A DNA stretch of 64,000 nt from Pelolinea submarina (GTDB taxonomy: Bacteria; Chloroflexota; Anaerolineae; Anaerolineales; Anaerolineaceae). A model generated the notes under the pieces. The model was not told the DNA's origin and did not search any database. It saw nothing but the letters and a program-made list of their open reading frames with translations. Shown in pieces: positions 8,240-16,406 of the stretch (position 1 is its first letter; every line of letters starts with the position of its first letter). The stretch is taken from positions 124,001-188,000 of the forward strand of contig NZ_AP018437.1 of the NCBI RefSeq assembly GCF_003966975.1, in the 5' to 3' direction. The position numbers and the translations under genes are program-made.

Positions 8240-9955
8240 ATGAAGAATAAATTTTTGGTCATTATTTCGCTGCTGTTGATCCCGGCCCTGGTTCTGGGCT
8301 GTTCGGGCGCCTCCGGACAAAACACCAGCTCCGCTGTTGAGGACCAGTCTGCTGCTTATTCACATTCCGATGACACAGCCCCGGATTACGCCGTGGTTCT
8401 GCCGGACGATCAAGTCAACCAGATCAACATCACCATCTCTCCGGAAAATTGGGAAGCCTTGCAGGACGATATGATCGACAGGTACGGCCAACCTGGCAGC
8501 AGTGACCGTTTCGGCGGTGGCAATGGCGGCGGGCAACCCGGCGCTCGTCCGGAGGGCGGCAACGTGCCCCAAATGGACGGGGCGAACACGACGCAATCTA
8601 CCACACAGGGTATCAGCCTGGTCGACACGACCAGCGCCGAAGCCACTCCAACCGCAGGACCAACCGACGACAGCGGTACGAACCAACCGCCTCAGGGCGG
8701 CGGGAATTTCAACCCGCAGGACGACGCCAATCGCCCACAGCGCAATGACGACAATATGGGCAACCGCGGCGGCATGGGCGGCGGCATGATGGACGGTAAT
8801 GATGACGAGAACCCCATCTGGGTGGACGCTACCATCACCTTCAACGGTGAAACCTGGGAGCACGTTGGGTTCCGCCTTAAAGGCAATTCCTCGCTGAGAA
8901 GCTCGTGGACCTCCGGCAACAACAAACTGCCCTTCAAACTGGATTTCGACCAGTTTGAGGACGACTACCCGACTACGGAAAACCAGCGTTTTTATGGTTT
9001 CAAGCAGCTCTCCTTCTCCAGCAACTTCTCGGATTCTTCTTACTTGCGGGAAACCGTGGCTGCCGACATGTTCCGCGCCGCGGGCGTGCCCTCCGCGCAA
9101 ACCGCTTTCTACGCGGTGTACGTGGACAGCGGCGATGGGCCCGTTTACTACGGCCTTTACACCGCCGTCGAGGTGGTGGACGATACGCTGATCCAGACCC
9201 AATTCGATGACGACAGCGGCAACGTCTACAAACCCTCCGGCAGCGCAGCCACTTTCACAGCCGGCAGCTACAACGAAGAAGGTTACGACAAAGAAACCAA
9301 TAAGAAAGTGGACGATTACAGCGACGTGGAAGCGTTGCTGGAAACACTGAATTCCGACCTGCGCCTGAGCGACCCATCCGTCTGGCGCGCGCAACTGGAA
9401 GCGGTGTTCGACGTGGATGATTTCCTGCAGTGGCTGGCCGCCAACACGGTCATGCAGAATTGGGATACCTACGGCAGCATGTCGCACAATTATTACCTGT
9501 ACCACGACCCGACCAGCGATCAACTGGTATGGATCCCATGGGATAACAACCAATCGATGAGCAGCCGCGGCGGCGGGCGCGCTGACAACGCTGCCCAAGG
9601 CCCCCAGAACGCACAAGGCGCTGATAATCCGATGGGATCCGGCTCAACATCCATCGGGAACGAGGACGTAGGCGATAATTGGCCGCTGATCTCTTACCTG
9701 TTGGCCGATGAGGTTTATCAGCAGCGCTACGTGGAAGCTGTACAGAATTTCCTCACGCAAGCTTTCGACCCGGACGCGCTGGAAAGCGAGTTGACCCGGC
9801 TGCATGAGATGATCGCGCCTTACGTGGAAGCCGAACAGGATGGCTACACCACGCTATCGAACAAGGATGCTTTTGACACCAGCGTGGACAGTTTAGTCGA
9901 ACATATCCGCAGCCGGTATCAAGCTGCGCAGGAGTACCTGGAAGAGAATAATTGA
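8240..9955 (+). CDS. CotH-kinase-family lipoprotein
   Basis: A lipoprotein signal ends in VLGC (Cys21). Residues about 50-80 form the first part of the CotH fold, followed by a long low-complexity insert rich in Gly, Asn, Gln and Asp (about residues 85-195). The CotH core resumes with GFRLKGNSS and KLPFKLDFD, continues through FYAVYVD and YYGLYTAVE, and reaches the metal-binding-like IPWDNNQSM. CotH proteins are atypical protein kinases first known from Bacillus spore coats; this one would act outside the cytoplasm. It follows the VTC and DUF4956 genes in one operon. Substrate unknown. Confidence 0.8.
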   Translation: MKNKFLVIISLLLIPALVLGCSGASGQNTSSAVEDQSAAYSHSDDTAPDYAVVLPDDQVNQINITISPENWEALQDDMIDRYGQPGSSDRFGGGNGGGQPGARPEGGNVPQMDGANTTQSTTQGISLVDTTSAEATPTAGPTDDSGTNQPPQGGGNFNPQDDANRPQRNDDNMGNRGGMGGGMMDGNDDENPIWVDATITFNGETWEHVGFRLKGNSSLRSSWTSGNNKLPFKLDFDQFEDDYPTTENQRFYGFKQLSFSSNFSDSSYLRETVAADMFRAAGVPSAQTAFYAVYVDSGDGPVYYGLYTAVEVVDDTLIQTQFDDDSGNVYKPSGSAATFTAGSYNEEGYDKETNKKVDDYSDVEALLETLNSDLRLSDPSVWRAQLEAVFDVDDFLQWLAANTVMQNWDTYGSMSHNYYLYHDPTSDQLVWIPWDNNQSMSSRGGGRADNAAQGPQNAQGADNPMGSGSTSIGNEDVGDNWPLISYLLADEVYQQRYVEAVQNFLTQAFDPDALESELTRLHEMIAPYVEAEQDGYTTLSNKDAFDTSVDSLVEHIRSRYQAAQEYLEENN

Positions 9956-9980
9956 CCTCCCCTAATCTTCCAGCTCCTCA

Positions 9981-10007
9981 GGCCGCACAGTGATTGTGCG
10001 GCCTTTT
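9981..10007 (+). terminator. Rho-independent terminator of the VTC-DUF4956-CotH operon
   Basis: The stem GGCCGCACA/TGTGCGGCC has a five-base loop followed by TTTT, 25 bp after the CotH stop. Confidence 0.9.
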
Positions 10008-10014
10008 CATTTGC

Positions 10015-10330
10015 CCCTCCTCAGGATGAGAATAAAAAAATGTGTAAACCATGTCTCCGAATTTCTGTAACCAAGTATAAGGAGAATATCATCCAGTCAC
10101 ACAGGAATGTGTGACCTACAGATCGAGGAGAAAATATCTATCTGTGTCCATCTGTGTTCATCCGTGGTTAATTTTATCCTCCGGCCAAGACCCTATCCTC
10201 ATTTGGAATCTTGCCAAATTTCGCTGCATGACTCAGGGCAACAATTTCCGGCTCCATCCCAGCCTTGCTCATTTCAGCTTCGCCGAAATAGGGAGGGAGT
10301 TTTACCTCCCTCTCCCATCTGGGAAGGGTT
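10015..10330. repeat. Intergenic block of dispersed short repeats
   Basis: This non-coding gap between two convergent genes carries sequence families seen elsewhere in the window: CTCAGGATGAGAATAAAAA (compare 53360 and 63385), an ACCATGTCTCCGAA element (compare 53388), the TCTGTGTCCATCTGTGTTCA series at 10135-10178 (compare 25956, 63311 and 63551), and a CCTCCCTCTCCC block near 10305. No coding potential is credible here. Confidence 0.7.
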
Positions 10331-10361
10331 AAAAAAAGTCCTCCCCGTCACAGGGGAGGAC
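10331..10361 (-). terminator. Terminator of the two-component operon
   Basis: Read on the minus strand, GTCCTCCCC-TGTGAC-GGGGAGGAC is followed by seven T, 36 bp after the response regulator stop. Confidence 0.9.
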
Positions 10362-10396
10362 ATAGAAGAGAGAATGGATCTCACTTAAAATCGGTT

Positions 10397-11068
10397 CTAT
10401 TCCTCGCCGCGCTCCTTCTTCACGATGCCTTCCTTCCAGGCGAAAACAGCCACCTGGGTGCGGTCGGCGAAGTGCAGCTTGCTGAGAATGTTGCTGACGT
10501 GGCTCTTGACGGTCTTCTCGCTGATGACCAGCTGCTCGGCGATCTGCGCGTTGGAAAGGCCTTTGGCGATCAATTCCAGCACTTCCTGCTCGCGGTTGGT
10601 CAATTGCATATAAGCCTGCATGGATTCGTTGGCGTCGTCGCGGTACTCGTGCATCAGGCGCGAGGCTACTTTGGAATCCAGCACCGCTTCGCCGCGCGCA
10701 GCGGACTTGATGGTCTCGGCTAATTCCTCCGGGTCAATGCTCTTGAGCACGTAGGAAAGCGCGCCGGCTTTGATGGCCGGGAAGATGTTGGAATCCTCGT
10801 GGAAGGAGGTCAGGATGACGATCTTGGAGCGCGGGCTGACCTGGCGCACCCGCCAGGTGGCTTCCACGCCGTCCATACCGGGCATGATCAGGTCCATCAG
10901 CACCACGTCCGGGGCCAACTGCTCGGCCAACTGCACCGCGTCGCTGCCGGACTCGGCCTGGGCGATCACCTCGATCTCCGGTACGGTCTCGAGATAGGCG
11001 CAAATCCCATCGCGTACGATCTTGTGGTCGTCCACGATCATCAAAGAAATCGCATTATTTTTCTTCAT
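10397..11068 (-). CDS. NarL/LuxR-family response regulator
   Basis: The protein (about 223 residues) has an N-terminal receiver domain: the acidic pocket in MIVDDHK, the phosphoacceptor Asp in VVLMDLIMPG, and the conserved Thr and Lys in ILTSF and YVLKSI. The C-terminal LuxR helix-turn-helix reads LTNREQEVLELIAKGLSN and continues to a KTVKSHVSNIL recognition helix. The frame is open far upstream inside the kinase gene, but the start is set at the ATG of MKKNNAIS at 11068, where the receiver domain begins. It overlaps the upstream kinase gene by 14 bp, so the two are almost certainly co-expressed partners. Confidence 0.92.
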   Translation of the reverse strand: MKKNNAISLMIVDDHKIVRDGICAYLETVPEIEVIAQAESGSDAVQLAEQLAPDVVLMDLIMPGMDGVEATWRVRQVSPRSKIVILTSFHEDSNIFPAIKAGALSYVLKSIDPEELAETIKSAARGEAVLDSKVASRLMHEYRDDANESMQAYMQLTNREQEVLELIAKGLSNAQIAEQLVISEKTVKSHVSNILSKLHFADRTQVAVFAWKEGIVKKERGEE

Positions 11069-12635
11069 GGGTTCCTCCCGCGTCCGGTTTCTGATAAGGG
11101 AATTGTAACGTAATGGTGGTGCCTCCGCTGCCGGAGTCCACATCCAGTTTGCCCTGGTTTTCCGCCACACGTTCGGCAATGGAGCGCAGCCCCAGGCCTT
11201 TCTTGACGTTCTCCATGTCAAAGCCGGTGCCGTTGTCGCTGATCTGCAGGCGGATAAAATCGGGCAGGTAGTCCAGCATGACGCTGGTGGCCGTGGCCTT
11301 GCTGTGGCGCGCGATGTTGGAAAGCGCCTCCTGCGTGATGCGGAAAATGGTCTGTTCGATATCCGATGGGATATCCATCTTGCGGCCTTGCGTGCGGTAC
11401 ACTACCGAAATGCCGCTGTTCTTTTCCCACACGTTGACGTATTCCTTCAACGCGATCTCCAGGTCCTGGTTTTCCAGTTGGGCCGGCAGCAGGGTGTAGA
11501 TCAGGGTGCTCAGTTCGTTGCGCGCCTGTTTGGCCAATTCGGCCGTGATCTCGATCTGCTCGTTGGCCTTTTCGGGGTTGGTCTTGATGAGGGACTTGAT
11601 GGCGCCCAGGTTCATGGAGATCGAGAAGATCTCTTGTTTGACGCTGTCGTGCAGGTCACGCGCAAAACGGTTGCGTTCTTCCAATACGGCCAGCATCTTC
11701 TTGCTCTCGATCAATTCCTCAAATTGAACCACCATCTCGTTGAGTGCGGTGGAAAGTTCGCTGATCTCATCCCCGTCCCTGACCTTTTCGATCTTGGAAA
11801 AGTCACCCTTGCCCCAGTGCGTGGTGTATTCGATCAGTTTCTGGATGCGGGTGGTGAAACTGCTGGCCAACAAACTGCCAAAGACAAAACCAACCACCAC
11901 GGATGTCACCAGGAAAATAGGCAGGTCCGGCAGGAAACCGGCCAGAGCCGCGTCCAGTTCTTCGGCCACAGTCGGCGCCACAATGCGCATAAATACCAGC
12001 GCCTTCATTTCGCCGTTCTGCATGACCGGAAAAGCGAAGGAGGCGTACTGCGTGCTGGAATTGGAAAACACTACGGAGGTCTGCGTGCCGGTCAACACCT
12101 CGTTAACGACCACAATTTCGTCATCGTCCAGATACGCCATCAGGTCATCGCCCAGGGGGAATTCCGTTTCGTTGTCCGCCCCCAGGATGACACCTTCCGG
12201 GCTGGCCACAATCAGGCGGCTCTTGTCCCGGCTGAATGCCACTGGTTTGGATGAGAATAACTCGGTATCCTTGTTGATCAATTTGGGCAGGTCTTGCTGC
12301 TGGTCGGTCTGCTGGACGGGGGCCGGTTGGTCTTGCGGCGGCTGTATGGAACGGTTCTGGCGCGTATTGGACTCAAGGAAATTCTTGTTATTGGTGATCC
12401 ACTGGTTGATAGCTTCGGAGTCGTAAGGGTCATCCAAAGCCCCATCCAGCATGCGGCTGCCGTCGCTCAATGAACGCGCAGTATTGTTGATAAAGAAAGG
12501 GTTGGAAAAAGAATCGCGGTTATTGGAAACCAGTACCAGTAATTCCACCAAAAAAAGCATCAACAGTGTCGCGGCCATGTAGGTGAAGGTCAATCGCCAC
12601 TGGATCTTTCTAAATTGTTTAAAGAATTTTTTCAT
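11055..12635 (-). CDS. Membrane sensor histidine kinase (NarX/LiaS type)
   Basis: The 526-residue protein has a first membrane helix (about 15-37), an extracytoplasmic sensor of about 200 residues with a Gln/Pro-rich loop, a second helix (about 237-259), a HAMP domain, a HisKA_3 dimerisation helix with the phosphorylated His in RDLHDSVKQE, and an HATPase_c domain with the GTGF and GLGLRSI ATP-lid motifs. HisKA_3 kinases pair with NarL-type regulators, as here. The stimulus is unknown; domain order resembles LiaS and other envelope-stress kinases. The riboswitch-controlled DUF3048 gene lies upstream on the same strand with a 165-bp gap. Confidence 0.9.
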   Translation of the reverse strand: MKKFFKQFRKIQWRLTFTYMAATLLMLFLVELLVLVSNNRDSFSNPFFINNTARSLSDGSRMLDGALDDPYDSEAINQWITNNKNFLESNTRQNRSIQPPQDQPAPVQQTDQQQDLPKLINKDTELFSSKPVAFSRDKSRLIVASPEGVILGADNETEFPLGDDLMAYLDDDEIVVVNEVLTGTQTSVVFSNSSTQYASFAFPVMQNGEMKALVFMRIVAPTVAEELDAALAGFLPDLPIFLVTSVVVGFVFGSLLASSFTTRIQKLIEYTTHWGKGDFSKIEKVRDGDEISELSTALNEMVVQFEELIESKKMLAVLEERNRFARDLHDSVKQEIFSISMNLGAIKSLIKTNPEKANEQIEITAELAKQARNELSTLIYTLLPAQLENQDLEIALKEYVNVWEKNSGISVVYRTQGRKMDIPSDIEQTIFRITQEALSNIARHSKATATSVMLDYLPDFIRLQISDNGTGFDMENVKKGLGLRSIAERVAENQGKLDVDSGSGGTTITLQFPYQKPDAGGTHEEK

Positions 12636-12800
12636 ACGGCCGACCCTTTATTGGAATTCGGAAATTTCGCATCGTCAGCACCATCATCTCTTTAATATAC
12701 AATGGATGCGCACTGACCACAATGCGACCAGAGGATGAAACCATATCCATCCTGATAGGGATTTTTAAGACCGTAGTTATTTACGTGGAAAAACCAATAT

Positions 12801-14015
12801 TCAATCGTCCAGGTTGAAGTACAGGCCCCAATAGCCGGAACCTTTGCTGCGCCCGGCCACCAGTTGGTTGTATTTTTCGGAATCGACCGTTTCCCAGTAG
12901 GTGGTGTAAGGGGTCACCAGCTCGATCCAGGTCTGCCCGGGTTTAAGCGGGAAGGGGTTGCCGTCAGCATCGATGAAGCGGATGGGGCGCAGCTTGCCGG
13001 TGGTCTTCTCGTAATCCTCGCTCTTGGTGGTCCAGTAGATCTCGTACATCTGGCCGTCGCGGAATAATAGCGCTTTGCCCTTTTTAACGTACAGCAGGTC
13101 GATATCGATCAGGTACTTGTTGTGCACTTCGTGATTGGCAAACAGCACGATCACGTTATTGTAAGCGAGCGGATCGCCGTTCAAGCGGTCGGTCTGTTCG
13201 ATGAAAGTCTGCCCGTCGGCGTTATCCTGCCAACGGTGATAGGAGCCGTCCGCCGGATTGTAACGCCAGAACACCTGATTCTTATAAGCGTAGAAGATCC
13301 ACAGGGAAGGCGCGTTCTTGCCGTCCGGGGGAACCTGGCTGTCGAAATGCATGCCTGTGAGCGCGTCGGTCCCCAGGGCGCTTTCGTTGGCCTTGGCGAT
13401 GTCTTCCAGTTTATCCACCGGGATGAGCGCGCTGTTGGGGTCGGTGTTGTCGTCGCCAAAGACGTTGACGTAGTCGCTGATCTGGTCGGCCACTTTCTGG
13501 TAAGCCGAGGCCATCACAATGAAACCGTTATAGAGTTTGCGCACGTATTCATAGGGCAAACGCCCGGAGCGCACCGGGCCGACACTAGCGGCTTCCGGCT
13601 GCGGCAGGCCCGCGGTCAGCTCGGACTGCACGTCCTCACTGCCGCTGGGAATCGACGCCTGCGGATAATCGCCGTAGAAAAGCGCCAGGTAGCGCGTCAT
13701 GCCCTCGCCAATGTACAGCTCGAATACGATGGGGGAAAAGCTCAAGCCGGCCTGCGGGCGGGCAGTGGGCGGGAAATTGGTGACCGATACCAATGCCGGG
13801 GGCAGCAGCAGGTTGGCCGGGTCCTGCACCGGCAGCCCGGTCAACGGGTTGAGGCCGGAATTTCCGGGGGTCATGGGGATGGGGGGAAAGGGCGTGTCCT
13901 CCGGGTTGGGCTGCGCGGCGTTCCGCAAATTGCCTGCCGCCGCCTGAACCGGCGAGATCGCCAGCGCCAATATACCCAGGGTTATGATCAAACTAAGATA
14001 TTTACTTTTCTTCAT
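12801..14015 (-). CDS. DUF3048-family exported protein under c-di-GMP riboswitch control
   Basis: The protein has an N-terminal signal peptide ending about residue 26 (AQA-type), without a lipobox Cys. It matches the DUF3048 (YerB-like) pattern: NPLTGLPV, the TARPQAGLS block, FELYIGEGMTRYLALF, and VGPVRSGR, then a second domain with WRYNPADGSYHRW and GQTWIEL. Function is unknown; related proteins are exported or membrane-attached in Gram-positive bacteria. Its long 5' leader holds a c-di-GMP-I riboswitch (14079-14169) and a small hairpin (14035-14058) just before the ribosome site GGAAG. This places an uncharacterised envelope protein under second-messenger control. Confidence 0.8.
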   Translation of the reverse strand: MKKSKYLSLIITLGILALAISPVQAAAGNLRNAAQPNPEDTPFPPIPMTPGNSGLNPLTGLPVQDPANLLLPPALVSVTNFPPTARPQAGLSFSPIVFELYIGEGMTRYLALFYGDYPQASIPSGSEDVQSELTAGLPQPEAASVGPVRSGRLPYEYVRKLYNGFIVMASAYQKVADQISDYVNVFGDDNTDPNSALIPVDKLEDIAKANESALGTDALTGMHFDSQVPPDGKNAPSLWIFYAYKNQVFWRYNPADGSYHRWQDNADGQTFIEQTDRLNGDPLAYNNVIVLFANHEVHNKYLIDIDLLYVKKGKALLFRDGQMYEIYWTTKSEDYEKTTGKLRPIRFIDADGNPFPLKPGQTWIELVTPYTTYWETVDSEKYNQLVAGRSKGSGYWGLYFNLDD

Positions 14016-14078
14016 GTGACTTCATCTTCTTCCGTAAACAGCGAATTCCCACTGTTTATCACTTTTTTTAACCACAAA

Positions 14079-14169
14079 GAGACCTTCAGCAGCCTGGCAA
14101 TCCTGGACAGAGCGGTAGACCCATAGCTTTGCGCCGCCGGTTTTCACCGGGTTTGCTTTTTTCGATCTC
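14079..14169 (-). ncRNA. Cyclic di-GMP-I (GEMM) riboswitch
   Basis: On the minus strand the first hairpin reads GCAAACCCGGTGAAAACCGG, with a GAAA tetraloop closed by GGT/ACC-type pairs, and is followed by CGGCGCAAAGCTATGGGTCTA and then ATTGCCAGGCTGCT. These match the conserved GGCAAACC, GAAA, GCAAAGCC and GGUAGCCGGGUUGCC-like blocks of the c-di-GMP-I aptamer in order and spacing. A closing P1 helix can be formed by GAGATC at the 5' end and GGTCTC at the 3' end, giving about 91 nt, the normal size. No oligo-U terminator follows, so control of translation or of a downstream hairpin is more likely than simple termination. Confidence 0.85.
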
Positions 14170-14183
14170 GGTTACTTTTTTAC

Positions 14184-14211
14184 AATATAACATATTCCGA
14201 ATAAAAATCAA
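14184..14211 (-). promoter_or_regulatory. Promoter for the riboswitch-DUF3048 transcript
   Basis: Minus-strand TTGATT (14206-14211) and TATATT (14184-14189) are 16 bp apart. The predicted start falls just upstream of the riboswitch's P1 helix. Confidence 0.6.
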
Positions 14212-14278
14212 TCCCTATATTTCGGGTATTTTTTATCCACTTACATTTTTCAAAAAAAGAATTCATTGAAATGGCCTA

Positions 14279-14306
14279 TTGACAAATCATTCAAACATGC
14301 TAAACT
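14279..14306 (+). promoter_or_regulatory. Promoter of the following lipoprotein gene
   Basis: A perfect TTGACA (14279-14284) is followed after 16 bp by TAAACT (14301-14306). The predicted transcription start lies at the edge of the palindrome at 14312-14338, suggesting repression at or just after the start site. Confidence 0.55.
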
Positions 14307-14311
14307 ATGGT

Positions 14312-14338
14312 ATAGTGGTATGACCAACATACCACTAT
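14312..14338. promoter_or_regulatory. Perfect 11-bp palindrome, probable operator
   Basis: ATAGTGGTATG and CATACCACTAT flank a five-base centre. The left half includes TGGTATGACCA, which fits the TNGTNNNACNA pattern of FadR-type GntR operators. It overlaps the predicted start of transcription. No regulator gene lies next to it, so the cognate protein is unknown. A stem-loop in the 5' leader is an alternative. Confidence 0.5.
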
Positions 14339-14369
14339 TGTTCTTTTGACACCAAAAATGGAGAGTGAA

Positions 14370-15131
14370 ATGAAAAGTAAACTTCTAGTCGTCCTGCTGA
14401 TCAGCGCCTTCGTGCTGTCTTCATGCGGGTCCTTGCCCCAGGTGAGCCTGGGCAATAGCGGCGCGAAAGTTGCAGAAGAAATGGAACTTCAGGAGCTTCA
14501 GGCCGAACCAACCGAAGCTGTCCTGCCGGATAACGGTGCTTTTTTCCGTGATGAGTTCGACGGCGACATCACCAATGACTGGGGCTTGAAAGTCGTTTCC
14601 GGCCTGGAAAGCCAGCTGATTTGGGAACAGATCAATGGCAAGCTGCGCCTGCAAACCTTACCGCCCAACGATACCAACTTCATCTTTCTAAACACGAAAC
14701 ACACTTATGACGATGTGATCGTTACAGCCGAAGTGAGCGATGCCGGCCCATTGGACGCCACCATGTCCCTGATCTGCCGCGCCAGCGAAGCAGGCTGGTA
14801 CGAATTCCGCATCAGTCCCAGCGGATACTACGAGCTGCTGCGCTTCGATCAATACCTGCGCGATGACGGTAAAAATGCTTACACCAACTTCGTCGAGAAA
14901 CGCGTGGGCAGCACCAAGATCGTCAGCGGCCTGAACACCAACCAGTTCTCTCTGTCCTGTGTTGGCAGTACCATCTCCGCCTTCGTGAACGGCGAACAAC
15001 TCTACTGGGAAAAGCGCCCGTTGGCCGTTGAAGACAACAGCTACAGCGATGGCACCGTGGGCTTTGGCATGGCCGGATACGGCAAGGAATACGACCTGAC
15101 CTTCGACTGGATTGAAGTCTCTAAACCTTAA
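14370..15131 (+). CDS. Lipoprotein with a concanavalin/LamG-like domain
   Basis: The signal peptide ends in VLSSC (Cys19). After an acidic linker the domain runs from FFRDEFDG to the end and has the alternating strand pattern of jelly-roll DUF1080/LamG-type domains, with SLICRAS, YEFRISPSG, LSCVGSTISAFVNG and VGFGMAG. A second lipoprotein in the window (39662-40324) has the same layout. Such domains often bind sugars or surface polymers, but no ligand can be named. The start is set at the ATG at 14370, with GGAGAG five to ten bases upstream, rather than the in-frame TTG further upstream. Confidence 0.65.
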   Translation: MKSKLLVVLLISAFVLSSCGSLPQVSLGNSGAKVAEEMELQELQAEPTEAVLPDNGAFFRDEFDGDITNDWGLKVVSGLESQLIWEQINGKLRLQTLPPNDTNFIFLNTKHTYDDVIVTAEVSDAGPLDATMSLICRASEAGWYEFRISPSGYYELLRFDQYLRDDGKNAYTNFVEKRVGSTKIVSGLNTNQFSLSCVGSTISAFVNGEQLYWEKRPLAVEDNSYSDGTVGFGMAGYGKEYDLTFDWIEVSKP

Positions 15132-15155
15132 ACATATCTCAATTCCCTTTTATTG

Positions 15156-15188
15156 AGAGAGGAAGGCCGACCTCGCCTTCCTCTTTCA
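15156..15188 (+). terminator. Rho-independent terminator
   Basis: The stem AGAGGAAGGC/GCCTTCCTCT with a seven-base loop is followed by TTT, 27 bp after the lipoprotein stop. Confidence 0.85.
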
Positions 15189-15270
15189 TATTTAAACCCC
15201 TGATACTTTGCTGTCCACTCACGATCCGTTATAATCAAACATATGTTCGAGATGAATCAGGGTATTCTCC

Positions 15271-16404
15271 ATGCCGCTTAATTACCTTGGCCTTCAGCCG
15301 CAAATTCAACAGTACGCGCAAAATGCCAATCAAAGTCAGGCGCATTTTCGCCAGGTTCTGGAAAACGCGCGCGAATTGTTCAAGACTTGTGCCTCGCAGC
15401 CTTATGACGAAATCCGAAAACGCTGCCAGGGAAGCGGAAAACGCTGCGCGCTGCCCCTTGGAGAAGCTTTCGACCAATCCTATCCCCCGCCGGCAGAGCA
15501 CCAACCCTGCATGGTGCTGGCTGCGGACGGTTCACAAATTATCTCCAGCCCGCACGACGCAATCCCCATTTCCCTGATCAATACCAGCCTGATCTGCATG
15601 AATACCGGCAGCAGCGACGCACCGCAAATTTCCATCACCAGCGAAATCCTGTCGGAAGATCGCGGCGGAATCGAATTCAACCTGTTAAGCGAAGACCTGA
15701 TCAGCCTACGGAGGGATGTCGCCGAACTGCGTATTTTAAATGACTGGACTGCGCCTAATGATTTACCGGTGGCAGCTCTGCGCGACGGGCCCTTGGAACT
15801 CTATCACGAACCGCGCCAGGGCGACCAATTCGAGAGAGAATTTAAAAATTACATTGACGGGCTGGCGGCTCTCGCTGCACGCGATTTCACGCTGGCCGGA
15901 TACATCGATCGCACGCGCGCAGGACTGCTGGGGCAGATGCTGGCAATCTATTTTGAAGAAAGGTCGGACGGACTGGCTGAGCTGCGCGATACCACCCTGC
16001 TGGCAGGCATACTGCCGGCTGGTCAGCGTTCGGCCATTTTCGCGCTGCAATCCAGTTCCAGCGATAATTATCCTGAAGCCCTGCGCATTCATTTCTTTTA
16101 TCTCAACGTCAGCACAAACGACAATGATTACATCGTGCGCGTAGAGATCCCGGCCTGGGTGGCAGAAGATACCGATAAAGTAAACCGTCTGCACGCCCTT
16201 TTATTAGCGCAGTGCCGCATCATGGGCGGGCGCCCTTACCCTTACCTGCTGCACCGCGCCCACGAAACCGCCGTTGTCCATTTCGACGAGAAGGCCCAAC
16301 TGCAGGACGCGCTGGCGCAGGAACTTCAGCGTCAGGGATTGGATGTACCGCAGCCTTCCAATAAACTGGCAGCCAAAGGGCTGCAAAAACGAACCAGGAT
16401 GTGA
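15271..16404 (+). CDS. nurA: NurA domain nuclease
   Basis: NurA is a 5'-3' nuclease that works with the HerA translocase in DNA end resection. This 377-residue protein has the expected motif I, VLAADGSQI (Asp86), a second acidic motif LRDGPL (Asp172), and a late H-containing region (HETAVVHFDE) typical of the domain. It is the first of three overlapping or nearly touching genes that end with HerA. A TATAAT-like element near 15231 may be its promoter. The N-terminal helical region has a three-Cys stretch that may be structural. Family assignment is confident; whether it acts in repair or in defence is not shown by the sequence. Confidence 0.82.
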   Translation: MPLNYLGLQPQIQQYAQNANQSQAHFRQVLENARELFKTCASQPYDEIRKRCQGSGKRCALPLGEAFDQSYPPPAEHQPCMVLAADGSQIISSPHDAIPISLINTSLICMNTGSSDAPQISITSEILSEDRGGIEFNLLSEDLISLRRDVAELRILNDWTAPNDLPVAALRDGPLELYHEPRQGDQFEREFKNYIDGLAALAARDFTLAGYIDRTRAGLLGQMLAIYFEERSDGLAELRDTTLLAGILPAGQRSAIFALQSSSSDNYPEALRIHFFYLNVSTNDNDYIVRVEIPAWVAEDTDKVNRLHALLLAQCRIMGGRPYPYLLHRAHETAVVHFDEKAQLQDALAQELQRQGLDVPQPSNKLAAKGLQKRTRM

Positions 16405-16406
16405 AC

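Noticed and set aside
8360..9616. A 418-residue minus-strand frame opposite CotH
   Set aside because: Antisense to a gene with clear family motifs and a lipoprotein signal; composition is His/Val-biased as expected for a shadow frame.
10100..10390. Small plus-strand frames with SICVHLCSS-type translations
   Set aside because: They translate the dispersed TCTGTG repeat; the same peptide-like strings appear at 63,300 and 63,550 in repeats, so they are not genes.
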